A stretch of DNA of 64,000 bases from Porodaedalea pini (lineage: Eukaryota > Basidiomycota > Agaricomycetes > Hymenochaetales > Hymenochaetaceae), in NCBI GenBank assembly GCA_002794775.1, contig NBAY01000003.1, forward strand, positions 1,054,001 through 1,118,000, in the 5' to 3' direction. The stretch's first letter is position 1. Every line of letters begins with the position of its first letter. The notes beneath the pieces are model-generated. The model saw only the letters and a list, made by a program, of their open reading frames with translations. It was not told where the DNA came from and did not search any database. Shown in pieces: positions 44,675 through 55,459 of the stretch. The position numbers were made by a program, and so were the translations under genes.

Positions 44675-46825
44675 TTAAGCGTGGTATGAAAGGGGAAGTT
44701 CTGAAAACAGAGGCATAGCGTCGGGAGGACGGCGAAACGAAAAATAAGCGAATTTTAAGAGCAGAAGGAAATTGTTAGGACGGAACCAGTCATGGAAGTG
44801 AATGGGTAATATACGATGATGAAAAAGGCCATTGCGGACGTGAGCAAAAAAAGGACAAACATTTAAAAGGTGGCGAATGTCGTGCTTGACACACAGGGGG
44901 TCCGGGCAACGTGGCTCGGGGTTGCGATGGTGCAGATCAAGTGCGTTGAGCAAAATGCTGAGCGCACGTCCATGAATTAAACGGGGAATCCTCTTCTCAG
45001 GGGATAATTTGAGGAAGGCGCAAAACGATAGAGTGGGATACAGAATGAAGGAGGATGGTTCGACAATCGATCGATGGCCATGTAAATTAACGAGGCGGGC
45101 TTTCCATTCTCGAAGGAGGTCGAGTTGGAGCTGCGCATTAAGGTTCGGGAGTGAGTCCGGGACGGGCTCATGGACTCAATTGGTTGCAGCGTCTTTGGCT
45201 AATTTGTCAGCCTTGGAATTGCCCAGGACACCCCTGTGTGAGGGGAGCCACTGGACCGTAATATGTGACGCAGGGTGGTGTTGAACCAGAAAAATTCCAC
45301 AAAGTCGACAAAAGAGGATGATAAAGTCGGCGTGGCGATTATCGTCGGTGAAAATGAGGTTTGCGCAATTCAACGAATCAGTGACGATGTGAATGTGCAC
45401 CGGTGTGGGACATTTCGCGAGAAGAAAGGATATATGGCGTAAAGCTGCGATGAGCGCTTCCTGCTCCTCGAACAAGATATTCGAGCGAGAGTGCACTGCT
45501 GATGAAAAGACAGCTAATTCTTGGTGATCATGCACGATAACGTACCCGTGGCCGCCGTTGGCAACCCCATTGTCGTCCGAGACGATGGAACCATCTGTAA
45601 AGATAAAATACTGATAAGGGGGTGGACGAAGATAGAATGAATTGAATGAATGAATAGCTCTCTGGCATTGGTCCGGGCTTGGAATAGGAGTAAGTACGAG
45701 CCTCGAATGAACCGGGATGAATACAGGATAAGCGGGGGATTTAGGAATGGGAACGTTTGGAAGAAGAGAGGCATAAAGGTAGCTGTTCTTCTGAGGTATG
45801 CGAATGGAGTGCGAGTAGTAAGACAAAAGAAAGCGTTGGGATAATGTGTGAATAAAAAGGTCAAGCGGTGGAATTGAAAGAACAGATTCCACGACTGACG
45901 GATGTAGAGAATGTTGGGTGACCGAATGCAAAAATCGGTTTTGAACAGGTTGTAAAATAGAAGGAATGAAATTAGACTCTGGAAAAAGGACTGCACCGTA
46001 GATTGCTACGGAGCAAATGAGGCCAAAATATAGCAGTCTGGCGTATTGAAAATACGCTCCATGGGAAGGATTAAAAAGGAACGTGCGTTGATGTAGGGTA
46101 GAAAGCGCCTTATTCGCGCACGCTTGGAAATGTAGTTTGGGTGATAGGTTGTAAGAAAAGATGACCCCTAGCCATGTAATGTGCCGTGAGGGTGAAATAA
46201 CAAGATTGCCCGGAAGAGAGAGGGCGGGTGAAGAAGGTTGAGATGGGTTAGAAAGGAAGGATTGAAATTGAAACTGAGCGATGCGCGAATGAGGAAGAAT
46301 ATGTAAAAGTTCGATGGCGTTGGGATCAATCGATAAACCAAGTGCTTGGAATTGGGATGAAAGGAAAGCAAACTGGGTGCGCAAACGGACTAAATTGGTC
46401 TGAATGCTAAGCGAACAAGCGGAAAGGAGGTGGTCGTCCATATATGTGAATAAGGGACAGTGTGGACCGAAACGATTATAATAAGAAAAGATGACATCGG
46501 CTGAGGCAAAGATTGAAATGAGGGGTGAAAGAGGGGATCCCTGAGGGACACCATGGTTGGGTTTGATGAACGGAAGGGAAAAGAAATTGTTGAAATGAAA
46601 TGAAATGGGGCGATCGGTAAGCCAAGTGGCCAGCATGTGAATGAAATTGGGGTGAACTTTGGAGCAAATGAGTTTGTTAAGAAGAAGGGAATGAGAGATG
46701 TTATCAAAAAAACCCTGAATATCCACGGATAAGATGGAAGTAATATAATAACGGTGGCGTAGGTGCAATTTGCCATCGGCAGCCTCCCCAGCCATGATGA
46801 AAGGATCAGAAAGAATGAGGGAAAG
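44675..46825 (-). pseudogene. LINE ORF2, 3' part: reverse transcriptase (from palm), RNase H, C-terminal zinc knuckle
   Basis: Continues the RT interrupted at 53773. RT motifs: SVDIQGFFDNISHSLL (first Asp), GVPQGSPLSPL, and the catalytic YMDD in FTYMDDHLLS. RNase H: FTDGS, EEQEAL, VTDSLN and ADKLAKDA, so all four acidic residues are present. An in-frame TGA at 45176-45178 follows RNase H. The same frame then runs on to 44675 through LRREWKARL-type sequence and a knuckle, CPDPLCVKHDIRHLLNVC, usual at the end of such ORFs. Confidence 0.88.
46821..46825 (+). repeat. 5-bp target-site duplication of the LTR element, left copy
   Basis: GAAAG directly abuts the left LTR (46826), and GAAAG follows the right LTR at 53773-53777. 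Five bases is the usual size for Ty3/gypsy integration. Confidence 0.9.
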
Positions 46826-47254
46826 TGTCAGCGACGGACTACGGGTACGCAAATGGTAGCCGGGTCGCGCGGAACTCAGTCAGAGGAGGAGGGAGACAAG
46901 AGAGAGAGCAGTGAGCCAGGGGGAACTGACACAGCGCGGAGATAAGGAATAGCTTCTGGACGTAGCCAGGTAGAATTGACCAGGTCGAAACTAGGGGATA
47001 AGTACAGGAGGACTACCTACTTATATACCCTTCAGCGGCTGCGCACGGACCAGGGAATTAACTACTACATAAGGATAGATGATAGAACGTCGTGGAACTT
47101 CATAGAATAATGAAATCATAGGATCGGTCAGCGAGTAAGGATAGTGTGAGAAGGAGCGTAATGAATAATGAGTAAGCAGGAATAAGCGTGATTAGTGATG
47201 GATGGATAAGATATGATAAGATAAGATAAGATAATTTAAAAAGCGTCCATGACA
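46826..47254 (-). repeat. 3' LTR (left copy on the plus strand)
   Basis: 429 bp, TGTCAGCGAC...GTCCATGACA. The same sequence recurs 6,518 bp to the right with no mismatch noticed. A short gataa tandem (gataagataagataagataa) lies near its right end. Confidence 0.95.
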
Positions 47255-47257
47255 TGA

Positions 47258-47268
47258 CCCTCCCCTTC
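47258..47268 (-). promoter_or_regulatory. Polypurine tract of the LTR element
   Basis: Reads GAAGGGGAGGG on the minus strand, 3 nt before the 3' LTR. It would prime plus-strand DNA synthesis. It overlaps the last codons and stop of Pol. Confidence 0.7.
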
Positions 47269-50200
47269 AAGGCGAGCGTCCCGATCGCCCTTGTTCCCTA
47301 CCCTGGAACTTACCGGCCCACCACTGTGCCACTCCTTTCTGTCTCTCAGGCTCCGTCATTTCAAACATGGGTTGGAACTTCAGCTGCGACATCTCTAGGG
47401 TGTTGAGGGCGCGAGGAGCACTGGGAGTTGATTTATGAAATTCGTCAATGGCCTCTTGAGAGTTCGTCAAATTCTCAATTGGCTCCCAGGTGCGTTCTTC
47501 GTTCGGATACCCTTTCCAATGTACGAGGTATTTGAGCTTCCCTCGCACAAGTTTGGAGTCGACAACCTTTTTGACCTCATATTCCGGCACATCGTCAATG
47601 ATTTCAGGCGGGGGTGGAAGATCCTGCTTTTGCGACGTATACTGTGGCTCGTGGTATGGGGAGAGGAGCACTTCATTGAAAACCGGATAGACTTTTTTCC
47701 ATGTACGTGGAAGTTTAAGTCTATATGCTGACGTGCCGATTTTCTTTTCGACAATGAAAGGCCCATAACGTTTATCTCCCAGCTTCTTCATAGGACGATC
47801 TGTCTTTAAGTGAGTTCCTTCGAGCATGACCTTTTCCCCAGGTTTATACTCGATGGATTCTCCCTTCGTCCTGTCATAGAAGCGCTTCATGGTTTCGGCC
47901 GCATGCTTTAATGCCGATTCGGTTTCCTCCCTGATCTTGGCCATCCGGTCGGCAAACTGCTTAGTGGACTCATTGGTCGATTCACGTCTAGGATTCGTGC
48001 CCTTATATGGGTGTCTCCCATGGTTGACGAAAAAGGGTGACGCTCCTGTCGATGTTTGTTCTTTGTCGTTGTACGCGAATTCTGCTAGCGCAAGCCATTC
48101 CGCCCAGTCCGACTGATGGTGGTTAACAAAGAGACGAAGGTACTGTTCAATCTCTTGGTTTATCCGTTCTGTCTGACCATCTGTCTGTGGGTGATATGCC
48201 GTTGACGGGTTTCCCTCGATGCCCAGTAACCGGTATAGTTCGTTCATGAATTTGGACTCGAACTGTGATCCTCTGTCATGAATAAACTTGCGCGGTATGC
48301 CGTGTAGCCTGAAGACATGATCCCGGTAGAGCCTCGCCATTCCTTCCGACGTTATGCTCACTGAGGTAGGGATCGCATGCACCTGTTTACTGAACCTGTC
48401 AACGAAGACACAGATTGCGTTATGCCCATTGGACTCGGGTAGTTCGCCGATCAGGTCTGCTGTGACGATTTCCCAAGGACCTTTCGGGATCTCGTTTGGG
48501 TTCAGAGGATTGTGCGGTTTCGCTCTGTGTGCCTTCGTACGTTGGCACGCATCACATCCCTCGACATACATTCGAACATCTCATTGGATTCCCGGCCACC
48601 AGTAGTTGCATGTGATCAACTCATGGGTCTTGTAGCGTCCTGGGTGTCCTGCGAGCGTGCTGTCGTGATGGTTTCGAATGATGTCTTCTCGGAGTTTATG
48701 GTCTTTCGGCACGTAGATCCTGCCCTTCCACATCAACAACCCTTCTTCTTCCTCCCACTCTCGTTCCTTCCGCTCTAACGCCTTCACAACTGCTCTGTCC
48801 CTGTTGTTTCGTACCCTTTTAATTCGTTTAACGAAGTCTGCATCCAGCGCTTCTAGCAGTGTTTCGTTTACAAATAAGTCCGGCTTGAGCAAAACAATGT
48901 CGATATTGTCGTTCTCCCCCCTCTCATGATCCGCTCGTCTCGAGAGGAGGTCAGCCTTAGTCATCAGGGCACCTGGTTTATGGAACAGTTTGAAGTCGTA
49001 GTCCGCTAACTCCTGTAGCCATCTCACTTGTCGGTGGTTAATCTTCTGGGGTTTTCGGAAATACTGGAGGTTGAGGTGATCCGACCAGATTTCGAAGGTT
49101 TGCGTTGCCCCTAGAAGATATTGTCGCCAGTCATCCAGTGCGCACATGATCGCGAACATCTCTTTGTCATAGATTTTGTAATTGCGCTCTGCTTGGCTAA
49201 GCGCTTGCGATCGGTATGCGATTGGATGCCACTTTCCGTCAACGAATTGGGACAGAATGGCGCCGTTAGCGAAATGCGACGAATCAGCCTCCACCCGAAA
49301 TTGACCATCATCAGTAGGCACTGTGAGTACAGGTTCTTCACAGAGCTTCTGTTTCAGACGTTCAAAGGCCTCCTGTTGCTCCACCTCCCACTTCCACTCT
49401 ACATCTCCGGTCAATGCTGTCAAGGGCTTCGCATAGTGACTGAATGCTAGGATGAAGCGGCGGTAATAGTTGCAGAACCCAAGGAAAGACTGTAGTTCTT
49501 TCTTGTTCTTAGGCACTGGCCAATCTTTTACACCCGCCACTTTGGCTGGATCCATGCGAATCTGTCCGTTGCCGAGGATATGCCCAAGATAGTTCACGGT
49601 CTCTTGAGCGAAGCTGCACTTTTCTGGCTTTAAGAACAACTTGTTTGCTCGCAACACTTCCAGGACTTGTCGGACGAGTTTGTCATGATGTTCGTGAGTT
49701 CGTGCGAAGATCAAGATGTCGTCCATGTAGACTATGACGTGTCCATCATTGACGAGTTCTCGGAAGATCTCGTTCATGAATCCTTGGAAGGTTGCCGGTG
49801 AGTTTGTGAGACCGAAAAACATGACCGTTGGTTCGAATAGACCGCGGTTTGTCCTGAAGGCGGCTTTATGCTCGTCGCCCTCTCGAATCCGAATGTTATT
49901 GTAACCCCAACGTATGTCAAGCTTCGTGAAGAATTTCGCCTGTTTCGTTTTGTCAATGAGCTCTTGGATTAGAGGTAACGGGTATTTGTTCTTAACCGTC
50001 ATCTCGTTGAGCCGGCGATAGTCCTGTACGGGGCGAAGCTTGCCATCCTTCTTTTTTATGAAGAAGAAGGGGGATGCCATCTCAGATTGAGAGTTACGAA
50101 TACGGCCAGTTCTCAAGTTTTCGGTGAGGAATTCGTCCAGTGCCACCTGTTCGGATGGGCTGAGCGGGTAGATTTTACAGTCAGAGAGCTTTGATCCCGG

Positions 50201-51405
50201 CTTGAGTTCAATAGCATGATCCCAAGGGCGTCTCTCTGGTAACTGATCGAATTCCTGTTCACTGAAGACGTCCGCGAACTCTTTGACATAGTTCGGGACT
50301 TCCTCGAGCACCTGTTGTCTGACCTTCAGCGCTTTTCTCGGATCGGACTTAATGTACCTGTCCCAATCGAAGAGGAAGAGCTGATCGCCGTCTTCAAGTT
50401 CCACCAAATCAAGGTTTTCGTCAGGGTCTGCATCAATGTCCTCTAGACTACGGATATAGCCGCATACATCGGGGCATCGATCAAATTCGATCGTTGATTT
50501 TTGCCAGTCGATGTTGGGATTGTGCAGCTTTAACCATTCATGTCCGATGAACACATCTGTTTTCCCTAGATCTGTGACCGTGAAGTGGATGCGCTCTGAA
50601 TGATCTTTAATCGTCATGCGCATTTCCACAAACTCTGTGATCGAGCCGTCCTTGTTGAGCGTGCCGTCAGCATTATAGACTCGGATTGGGATGGGTGTCT
50701 TTTTTGTCCGGATCTGATGCTTTTCGACGAAGGATCGGTTGATACACGAGCCAGTGCAGCCACTGTCCAGTAGGGCGTCTACCTTGAACTGGTTACCGGT
50801 GTCGGTCGTTTGAAGGAGAATCGGTACCATGAGCTGTTGCCCCCGAGACCCTCTTACGAACTGTTTCGGACCCCTCAGGTCCCTAACAGCTGCCACGGCA
50901 TCTGGTTCTTCTAGCGCAATGATTTGACGCACCGTCTCTTCATTCGCTTCAGCATGCCTCTGCTGTTTCATCCACACTCGGAGAGTCGTTAAAGCACTTT
51001 CGAGTTTATCCTCTTTGAGACGCCGTACTACCCATGGGGCCGTAAAGGGGACAGGGCGATCTCTCCAGGACTTCCTCTCAGCTTGTTTCGACGAGTTTTC
51101 ATTTTTCACGGATTTCGGTTCAGTTCCGGCCAAGGAAGAAATAGAATTAAAAGATTCAGAACAGGGTTTTACATGATTTTTTGACACAGGAGTAGGACGA
51201 GATGATGAGGCAGACGTGTTGTTACATATAGGCATATCTATACTACTAGCTACTGGTACAGGGACAGAAGGAATATTTTTGCGAGTGACATTGCTTTTTA
51301 CATTTTTTTGTATTTTATCTAAATTATCTACAGAGTCCATAGAATTATCAAAAATGGCCGTTTGAAAAACCGAAACTGAACCTATCCCAGTCAGTGCCGT
51401 GTTCA
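47267..51405 (-). pseudogene. pol: Pol polyprotein: protease, RT, RNase H, integrase, chromodomain; one in-frame stop
   Basis: Retroviral-type aspartic protease with DSGCTGSCIN. RT has PVQDYRRLNEMT, FTKLDIRWGYNNIRI and catalytic YMDDILIF. RNase H starts VEADSSHFANGAILSQ. The integrase zinc finger is HHDSTLAGHPG, then CDACQRTKAH, with core acidic residues in VTADLIGE, HDRGSQFES and the NPSTAYHPQTDGQTER region. The chromodomain is EYEVKKVVDSKLVRGKLKYL followed by VHWKGYPNEERTWEP. TGA at 48581-48583 falls inside the zinc-finger region, after which the frame continues to 47267. Pol lies in the -1 frame relative to Gag and has no ATG of its own near 51406, so a -1 frameshift is likely. Confidence 0.92.
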
Positions 51406-52488
51406 CTGCTGGGGTTCCGCAAAATCCAACTCCCGCTCAAAGAGCGCCTCCTCTTCTTCCTCCGCAAAGTCTGACTCCTTGAGCGTCGCGGTCTCGTCTG
51501 CCCAGACTTTTCTCTCTCGGGGTTCCATCCCCATCAACACAGCCCTTATCACCTTCTTCTGCATCGGGCAATTCCTCTGTAGATGTCCAGATTCCTTGCA
51601 GTAGTAGCAGAGTCCGGCTTTCCTCAGCTCTTCGAGTGAGACGTCCATCGGCTTCCCCATGCCTCCGTATGTGACTCCGGTGGCATCGCGTCTTTCGGGG
51701 ATTCTCGGTGTGAACGTCTGGGTAGGTTTTGGTGGGAGCACCTGAGGTCTGGATGGGGCAGCGCGCATTTGTTCGATGGCCTTCATCTGACGTCTAGCGT
51801 TGTCGAATCGAATGGCTTTTTCTTGCCAGCCTTTGTACGTGGTTGGGACCGTGTCACTCATTTCGATTCGGTATACGATCTCTCTATCCAAGGCTTTCAT
51901 CAGTTTGTGGATGAGGGTGTCGTCATTCTTTGCGTCATCGTTGTATCCTGCCACACGGCGATAGATGTCGAACTGCTGGAAGAATTGGTCGGCTGTGATG
52001 TCTCGGGTGTGCTTCCAGCTATCCAATTTTTGCATGGCGTTCATGCGTTCGTTCGGATCTCCGAACGCTTTCTCCAGCTGTTCGTTAAACTTCTGGCGAC
52101 TGATGAGCGAAAAGATCAGATAGCCGTCCATCTTGATGCTTTCCAGGAAGTTCTGTGCCCAGAGTGCGGCTGAGCCTTCCGTCATGAACGACAACACAAA
52201 AAGGAAGTAGTCCTTGTCGTTCATGAAGTCCTCTGCGTTAGCTTCAACGTAAAGGGTGATGGCACGTTCGAACTTCTTGTAGTCTCGTCTGTTGAACGTC
52301 TCGGGTTTGGCGATATGTCTTCCTCCACTGCGGCTTGTTGGTGGAGGGACAGGTGCGGCTGCGGCTGCTGGCGTGGGGGTTGCGAGTAATCCCAGGCCGT
52401 GTAGCGCGTTGATGATCTCCTGCATCATGTCGTTTGAGATCGTCGGAGCTGCGGCTGCTGGCGCAGCTGGGGCTTGGGGTTCTGCCAT
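51403..52488 (-). CDS. gag: Gag protein of the LTR element
   Basis: Nucleocapsid/capsid precursor that packages the element RNA. The first ATG of the open frame is at 52488 (MAEPQAPAAP), giving 361 aa; the frame is open without an ATG up to 52660. The capsid-like helical part includes FERAITLYVEANAEDF and GSAALWAQNFLESI. The zinc knuckle near the end is CYYCKESGHLQRNC. It closes with an acidic tail, EEEEEALFERELDFAEPQQ, with TGA at 51403-51405. Pol overlaps in the -1 frame. Confidence 0.9.
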   Translation of the reverse strand: MAEPQAPAAPAAAAPTISNDMMQEIINALHGLGLLATPTPAAAAAPVPPPTSRSGGRHIAKPETFNRRDYKKFERAITLYVEANAEDFMNDKDYFLFVLSFMTEGSAALWAQNFLESIKMDGYLIFSLISRQKFNEQLEKAFGDPNERMNAMQKLDSWKHTRDITADQFFQQFDIYRRVAGYNDDAKNDDTLIHKLMKALDREIVYRIEMSDTVPTTYKGWQEKAIRFDNARRQMKAIEQMRAAPSRPQVLPPKPTQTFTPRIPERRDATGVTYGGMGKPMDVSLEELRKAGLCYYCKESGHLQRNCPMQKKVIRAVLMGMEPRERKVWADETATLKESDFAEEEEEALFERELDFAEPQQ

Positions 52489-53329
52489 GATAGGCGGTGG
52501 TGTTGGTGATGGGTGGGGTGGTTGGTGGGCTCCTAGCTCGTCGTCTAGGCGTACCAGGTCGTCGTCGGTCAGGGGTGGTAGTTGTGCGAGGACAGCGTCG
52601 GCAGTGTCTTCTGGTGGTGTATTCCACCGCTGTGCCACTGATCCAGGCAGTCGAGCGTACGGGTGTGGAGCCAGCTCAAATCAGAGACAACACTGCCAGC
52701 CGACAGGTGGTGCGGACGCCTGCGGATCTGATTGAGCGCTGTAACAAAACTCCTGATGTGGTGGTCGACTTTCACTTGCTGATCAAACCCGGATCTTCCT
52801 CTGTGAAGACTCCAACGGGCGCCAAGGGACCTTTCCGAAGATCACCCCCAAGGCCTGGTAGCTACTCTCGAGTGGGTCGGACTCAACGTTACCCCCTCTC
52901 AAACGAGCGCTAGTTGATCGAATAGAAAGAGGACGGCGGGTTGTGAAACGAGTGAGTTTAATAATGAAGGTAAGGAATTAACGACGTATCGGCCTGATCG
53001 ATGCACGTGAGATTGATCTAAGAATAGGTGTGGGTCGAAGCGATCGTAGTCGGGGTTGCAGTCCAAGTCGTCGGACACGTCGGATGAGAATGTTGGTCTA
53101 GAGTTCGGGGTTACGGACAGGTAGTGGTCGGTTTTGAGGTTGTTGGATGAGATGAGGGTTGAGAGTGATGATGATAGATAGTAGGAATAGTTCAATGGTG
53201 AGAGTGATTTGCGGGGTACAGGTGAAGGTGTAGATGGTAACGCGGTAGAGAGATCATTGTTGGTAGGAGATGCGAATGTTTAGAGCCAGCGTGGCGTTGG
53301 TGACTGAGAATGCGCAAGGCGGTAGGGGT
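52489..53329 (-). other. Untranslated leader of the LTR element
   Basis: About 840 bp between the primer site and the Gag ATG. Contains short frames only. No host gene seen. Confidence 0.6.
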
Positions 53330-53330
53330 A

Positions 53331-53341
53331 AGTTTCGACCT
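53331..53341 (-). promoter_or_regulatory. Self-priming type primer-binding site
   Basis: The element strand reads AGGTCGAAACT, starting 2 nt inside the 5' LTR border. It is a perfect 11-nt reverse complement of AGTTTCGACCT in the LTR at 53500-53510. No TGG, the start of a tRNA-primed site, is present at the border. The same geometry and length are known from Tf1 of fission yeast. Confidence 0.75.
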
Positions 53342-53499
53342 TGTGTCAGCGACGGACTACGGGTACGCAAATGGTAGCCGGGTCGCGCGGAACTCAGTCA
53401 GAGGAGGAGGGAGACAAGAGAGAGAGCAGTGAGCCAGGGGGAACTGACACAGCGCGGAGATAAGGAATAGCTTCTGGACGTAGCCAGGTAGAATTGACC

Positions 53500-53510
53500 A
53501 GGTCGAAACT
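53500..53510 (-). promoter_or_regulatory. Predicted transcript 5' end / self-primer of the LTR element
   Basis: AGTTTCGACCT on the element strand starts 35 nt after the first T of TATATAA, so it is where the RNA should begin. It is complementary over 11 nt to the primer-binding site at 53331-53341. That the RNA really starts here is inferred. Confidence 0.65.
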
Positions 53511-53538
53511 AGGGGATAAGTACAGGAGGACTACCTAC

Positions 53539-53545
53539 TTATATA
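53539..53545 (-). promoter_or_regulatory. TATA box of the LTR promoter
   Basis: TATATAA on the minus strand, in the context GGGTATATAAGTAGG, within the 5' LTR. Confidence 0.7.
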
Positions 53546-53772
53546 CCCTTCAGCGGCTGCGCACGGACCAGGGAATTAACTACTACATAAGGATAGATGA
53601 TAGAACGTCGTGGAACTTCATAGAATAATGAAATCATAGGATCGGTCAGCGAGTAAGGATAGTGTGAGAAGGAGCGTAATGAATAATGAGTAAGCAGGAA
53701 TAAGCGTGATTAGTGATGGATGGATAAGATATGATAAGATAAGATAAGATAATTTAAAAAGCGTCCATGACA

Positions 53773-55454
53773 GAAAGGAGTTCGTAGCAGGCAGTAAGAG
53801 ATGAGCAATGTTTCCGACACCTATGTTGAGAGTCGGGAATAAGGTTATTCTTTTCAAAAAAAGGTTGAAGGTAATTGAAAAGGACGCATTCAAAAAGTTT
53901 TCCGATCATGTCCACCAAAGTGATGGGTCGGAAAGCCCTAGGCACGGAAAAATCGGCGCGTTTGGGCTTGGGAATGAAAGTAACAAGGGAAGTCTTAAAT
54001 GAAAGGGGAAAATGGCCTAGCTCAAGGCACTTAGAAAAAAGGTCCGCAAAAAATTGTCCTTGGTGTTCCACCAGTAACGCAAGGTGTTGATACGAGATGT
54101 GATTATTACCCAGGCTCGTCTCTTTATCAATACCGTTGAGGGTGTTAAGCACGTCATTCAGTGACACGATGGGGCTGTCTGCTAGCGCCGGCAAGTGAAC
54201 CGGTTCTGGCTGAGACGAAAGAGGCGGAAAGAAGGTGTTGTGAAACAATGAGGCTTTGTCGTCCTCGGTTAACGAGAAGGATCCGTTAGGCATTCTGAGT
54301 GCGCCAATAGGGGCGCGGTGACGCGCGACGCCTGTGAACTGTCGGCGCCAGATAGAATGCTGGTCGGAGCTTTGAAGGCGAGCTCCATAAAACGCGAATT
54401 TAGCCCTGGACAATTCAGCATCCAGCTGGCGTTTCAATTCTGCAGATGGGTTTTGACAGTATGCTCGATAAAGTTTTGAACAAGCCTCAGACCACCACGC
54501 ATTGGGGCCGAAGTAGGTGCGGGGTTTGCGTTTGCGGAGGAATACCTTGGCAAAAGAAGAAAAAGAATCCTGAAAGGAAAAAAGAAGATCATCCAGCGAT
54601 TTCAATGAATGAATGTTTTGGACTTCAAAAGAGAAGAGTTTGGAGCTACAGAACTCAGCAACGAAAGAAGGTAGATCGTTATAGCGAATGGAACGAAGAG
54701 GTGGTTGAGGAGGAGCGGCGAGAAAGTTAAGCTTGAAAGAAAAGGAAAGAGGGTAATGGTCAGATGAAGTGGAATAGGAGGGATTGGAAATAACAAGAGA
54801 CTCGGTGATTTGGGCAGAGAAATCGTCTGATGCCAAAACAAGATCAATAATAGAGTAGTGGTTGGTGGGCCGGTGGTAGTGAGTTGGTAGATTCAGAGGG
54901 TTACAAACAGTAAGGCCGGCTTCACTGATCCAGTCAGTGAGGACCCAGGACCGATCGAAATCGGGGGTTTGTGCGAGAAGCGACCATAAAGCAGAGTGAT
55001 GGTTAAAATTGCCAACAAAAATATTAGAAATAGAAGTTAGATGGGGTAGGTTGGCTTCGAATTCGCACTGTGAGGGGGAATTATAAACGTTCCACAAAAG
55101 TAAAGGAGTGGGGAGATCTCGGGAAATCGAGATAACGGAAATATTCGGCGAAGGAGAAGAAGTCTGGAATAAGGAGACTCGATGGATCAAACGCGAATGA
55201 ACGTAGGTACAACACTGCAGTTTACCCGTGACTGGGGGAAGAAAAGCGGTATAAGGTGCATGATTGCGAGAATCAAACGCACGAGCACCTGCAGGATTGA
55301 CTTTAGAAGGGAGGACCCTTTGAAGAACAGGGATCTCTTGAAGGCAAACAATGTCTGGAGTTTGGCGAGTGGATGAAAATGAATGGAAGAGGAAATCAAA
55401 AGAAGGTGAAGAATTATGAATATTAAGGGAAAGGACGGATATTGACTCAGTCAT
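53773..55454 (-). pseudogene. LINE ORF2, 5' part: APE-type endonuclease and start of reverse transcriptase
   Basis: ATG at 55454, 5 nt after the ORF1 stop. Endonuclease motifs: VLSLNIHNS, IVCLQEIPVL, and the final SDHYPLSF. The conserved GDFN box reads VGNFNHHSALW, an Asp-to-Asn change at a catalytic residue (codon at 55008-55010). The RT begins with TFIPKPKRADFSVPRAFRPI and TLVDMIGKLFECVLF. It is cut at 53773 by the LTR element and resumes at 46825. Confidence 0.88.
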
Positions 55455-55459
55455 GAGAG

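Larger units (their letters stand above)
46826..53772 (-). mobile_element. Ty3/gypsy LTR retrotransposon, chromovirus, nested in the LINE
   Basis: 6,947 bp, transcribed from the minus strand. 429-bp LTRs lie at both ends, with TGTCA...TGACA termini and GAAAG duplications. It encodes Gag with a zinc knuckle and Pol in the order protease, RT, RNase H, integrase, chromodomain. A polypurine tract lies next to the 3' LTR. The primer site has no tRNA-like TGG; instead it matches the element's own LTR (see the separate entries). One in-frame TGA interrupts Pol at 48581-48583. LTRs of equal length with no difference seen by eye mean a very young insertion. Confidence 0.95.
53344..53772 (-). repeat. 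5' LTR (right copy on the plus strand), carrying the promoter
   Basis: 429 bp, matches 46826-47254. On the element strand a TATA box (TATATAA, 53545-53539) precedes AGTTTCGACCT (53510-53500) by a normal TATA-to-start distance. Confidence 0.95.

Noticed and set aside
52292..52913. Plus-strand frames opposite Gag and its leader
   Set aside because: Low-complexity Ala/Gly-rich shadow of the Gag N-terminus on the element's antisense strand.
53320..53343. tRNA-type primer-binding site at the 5' LTR
   Set aside because: The border lacks TGG and no tRNA 3' end fits; the self-complementary 11-mer explains it better.
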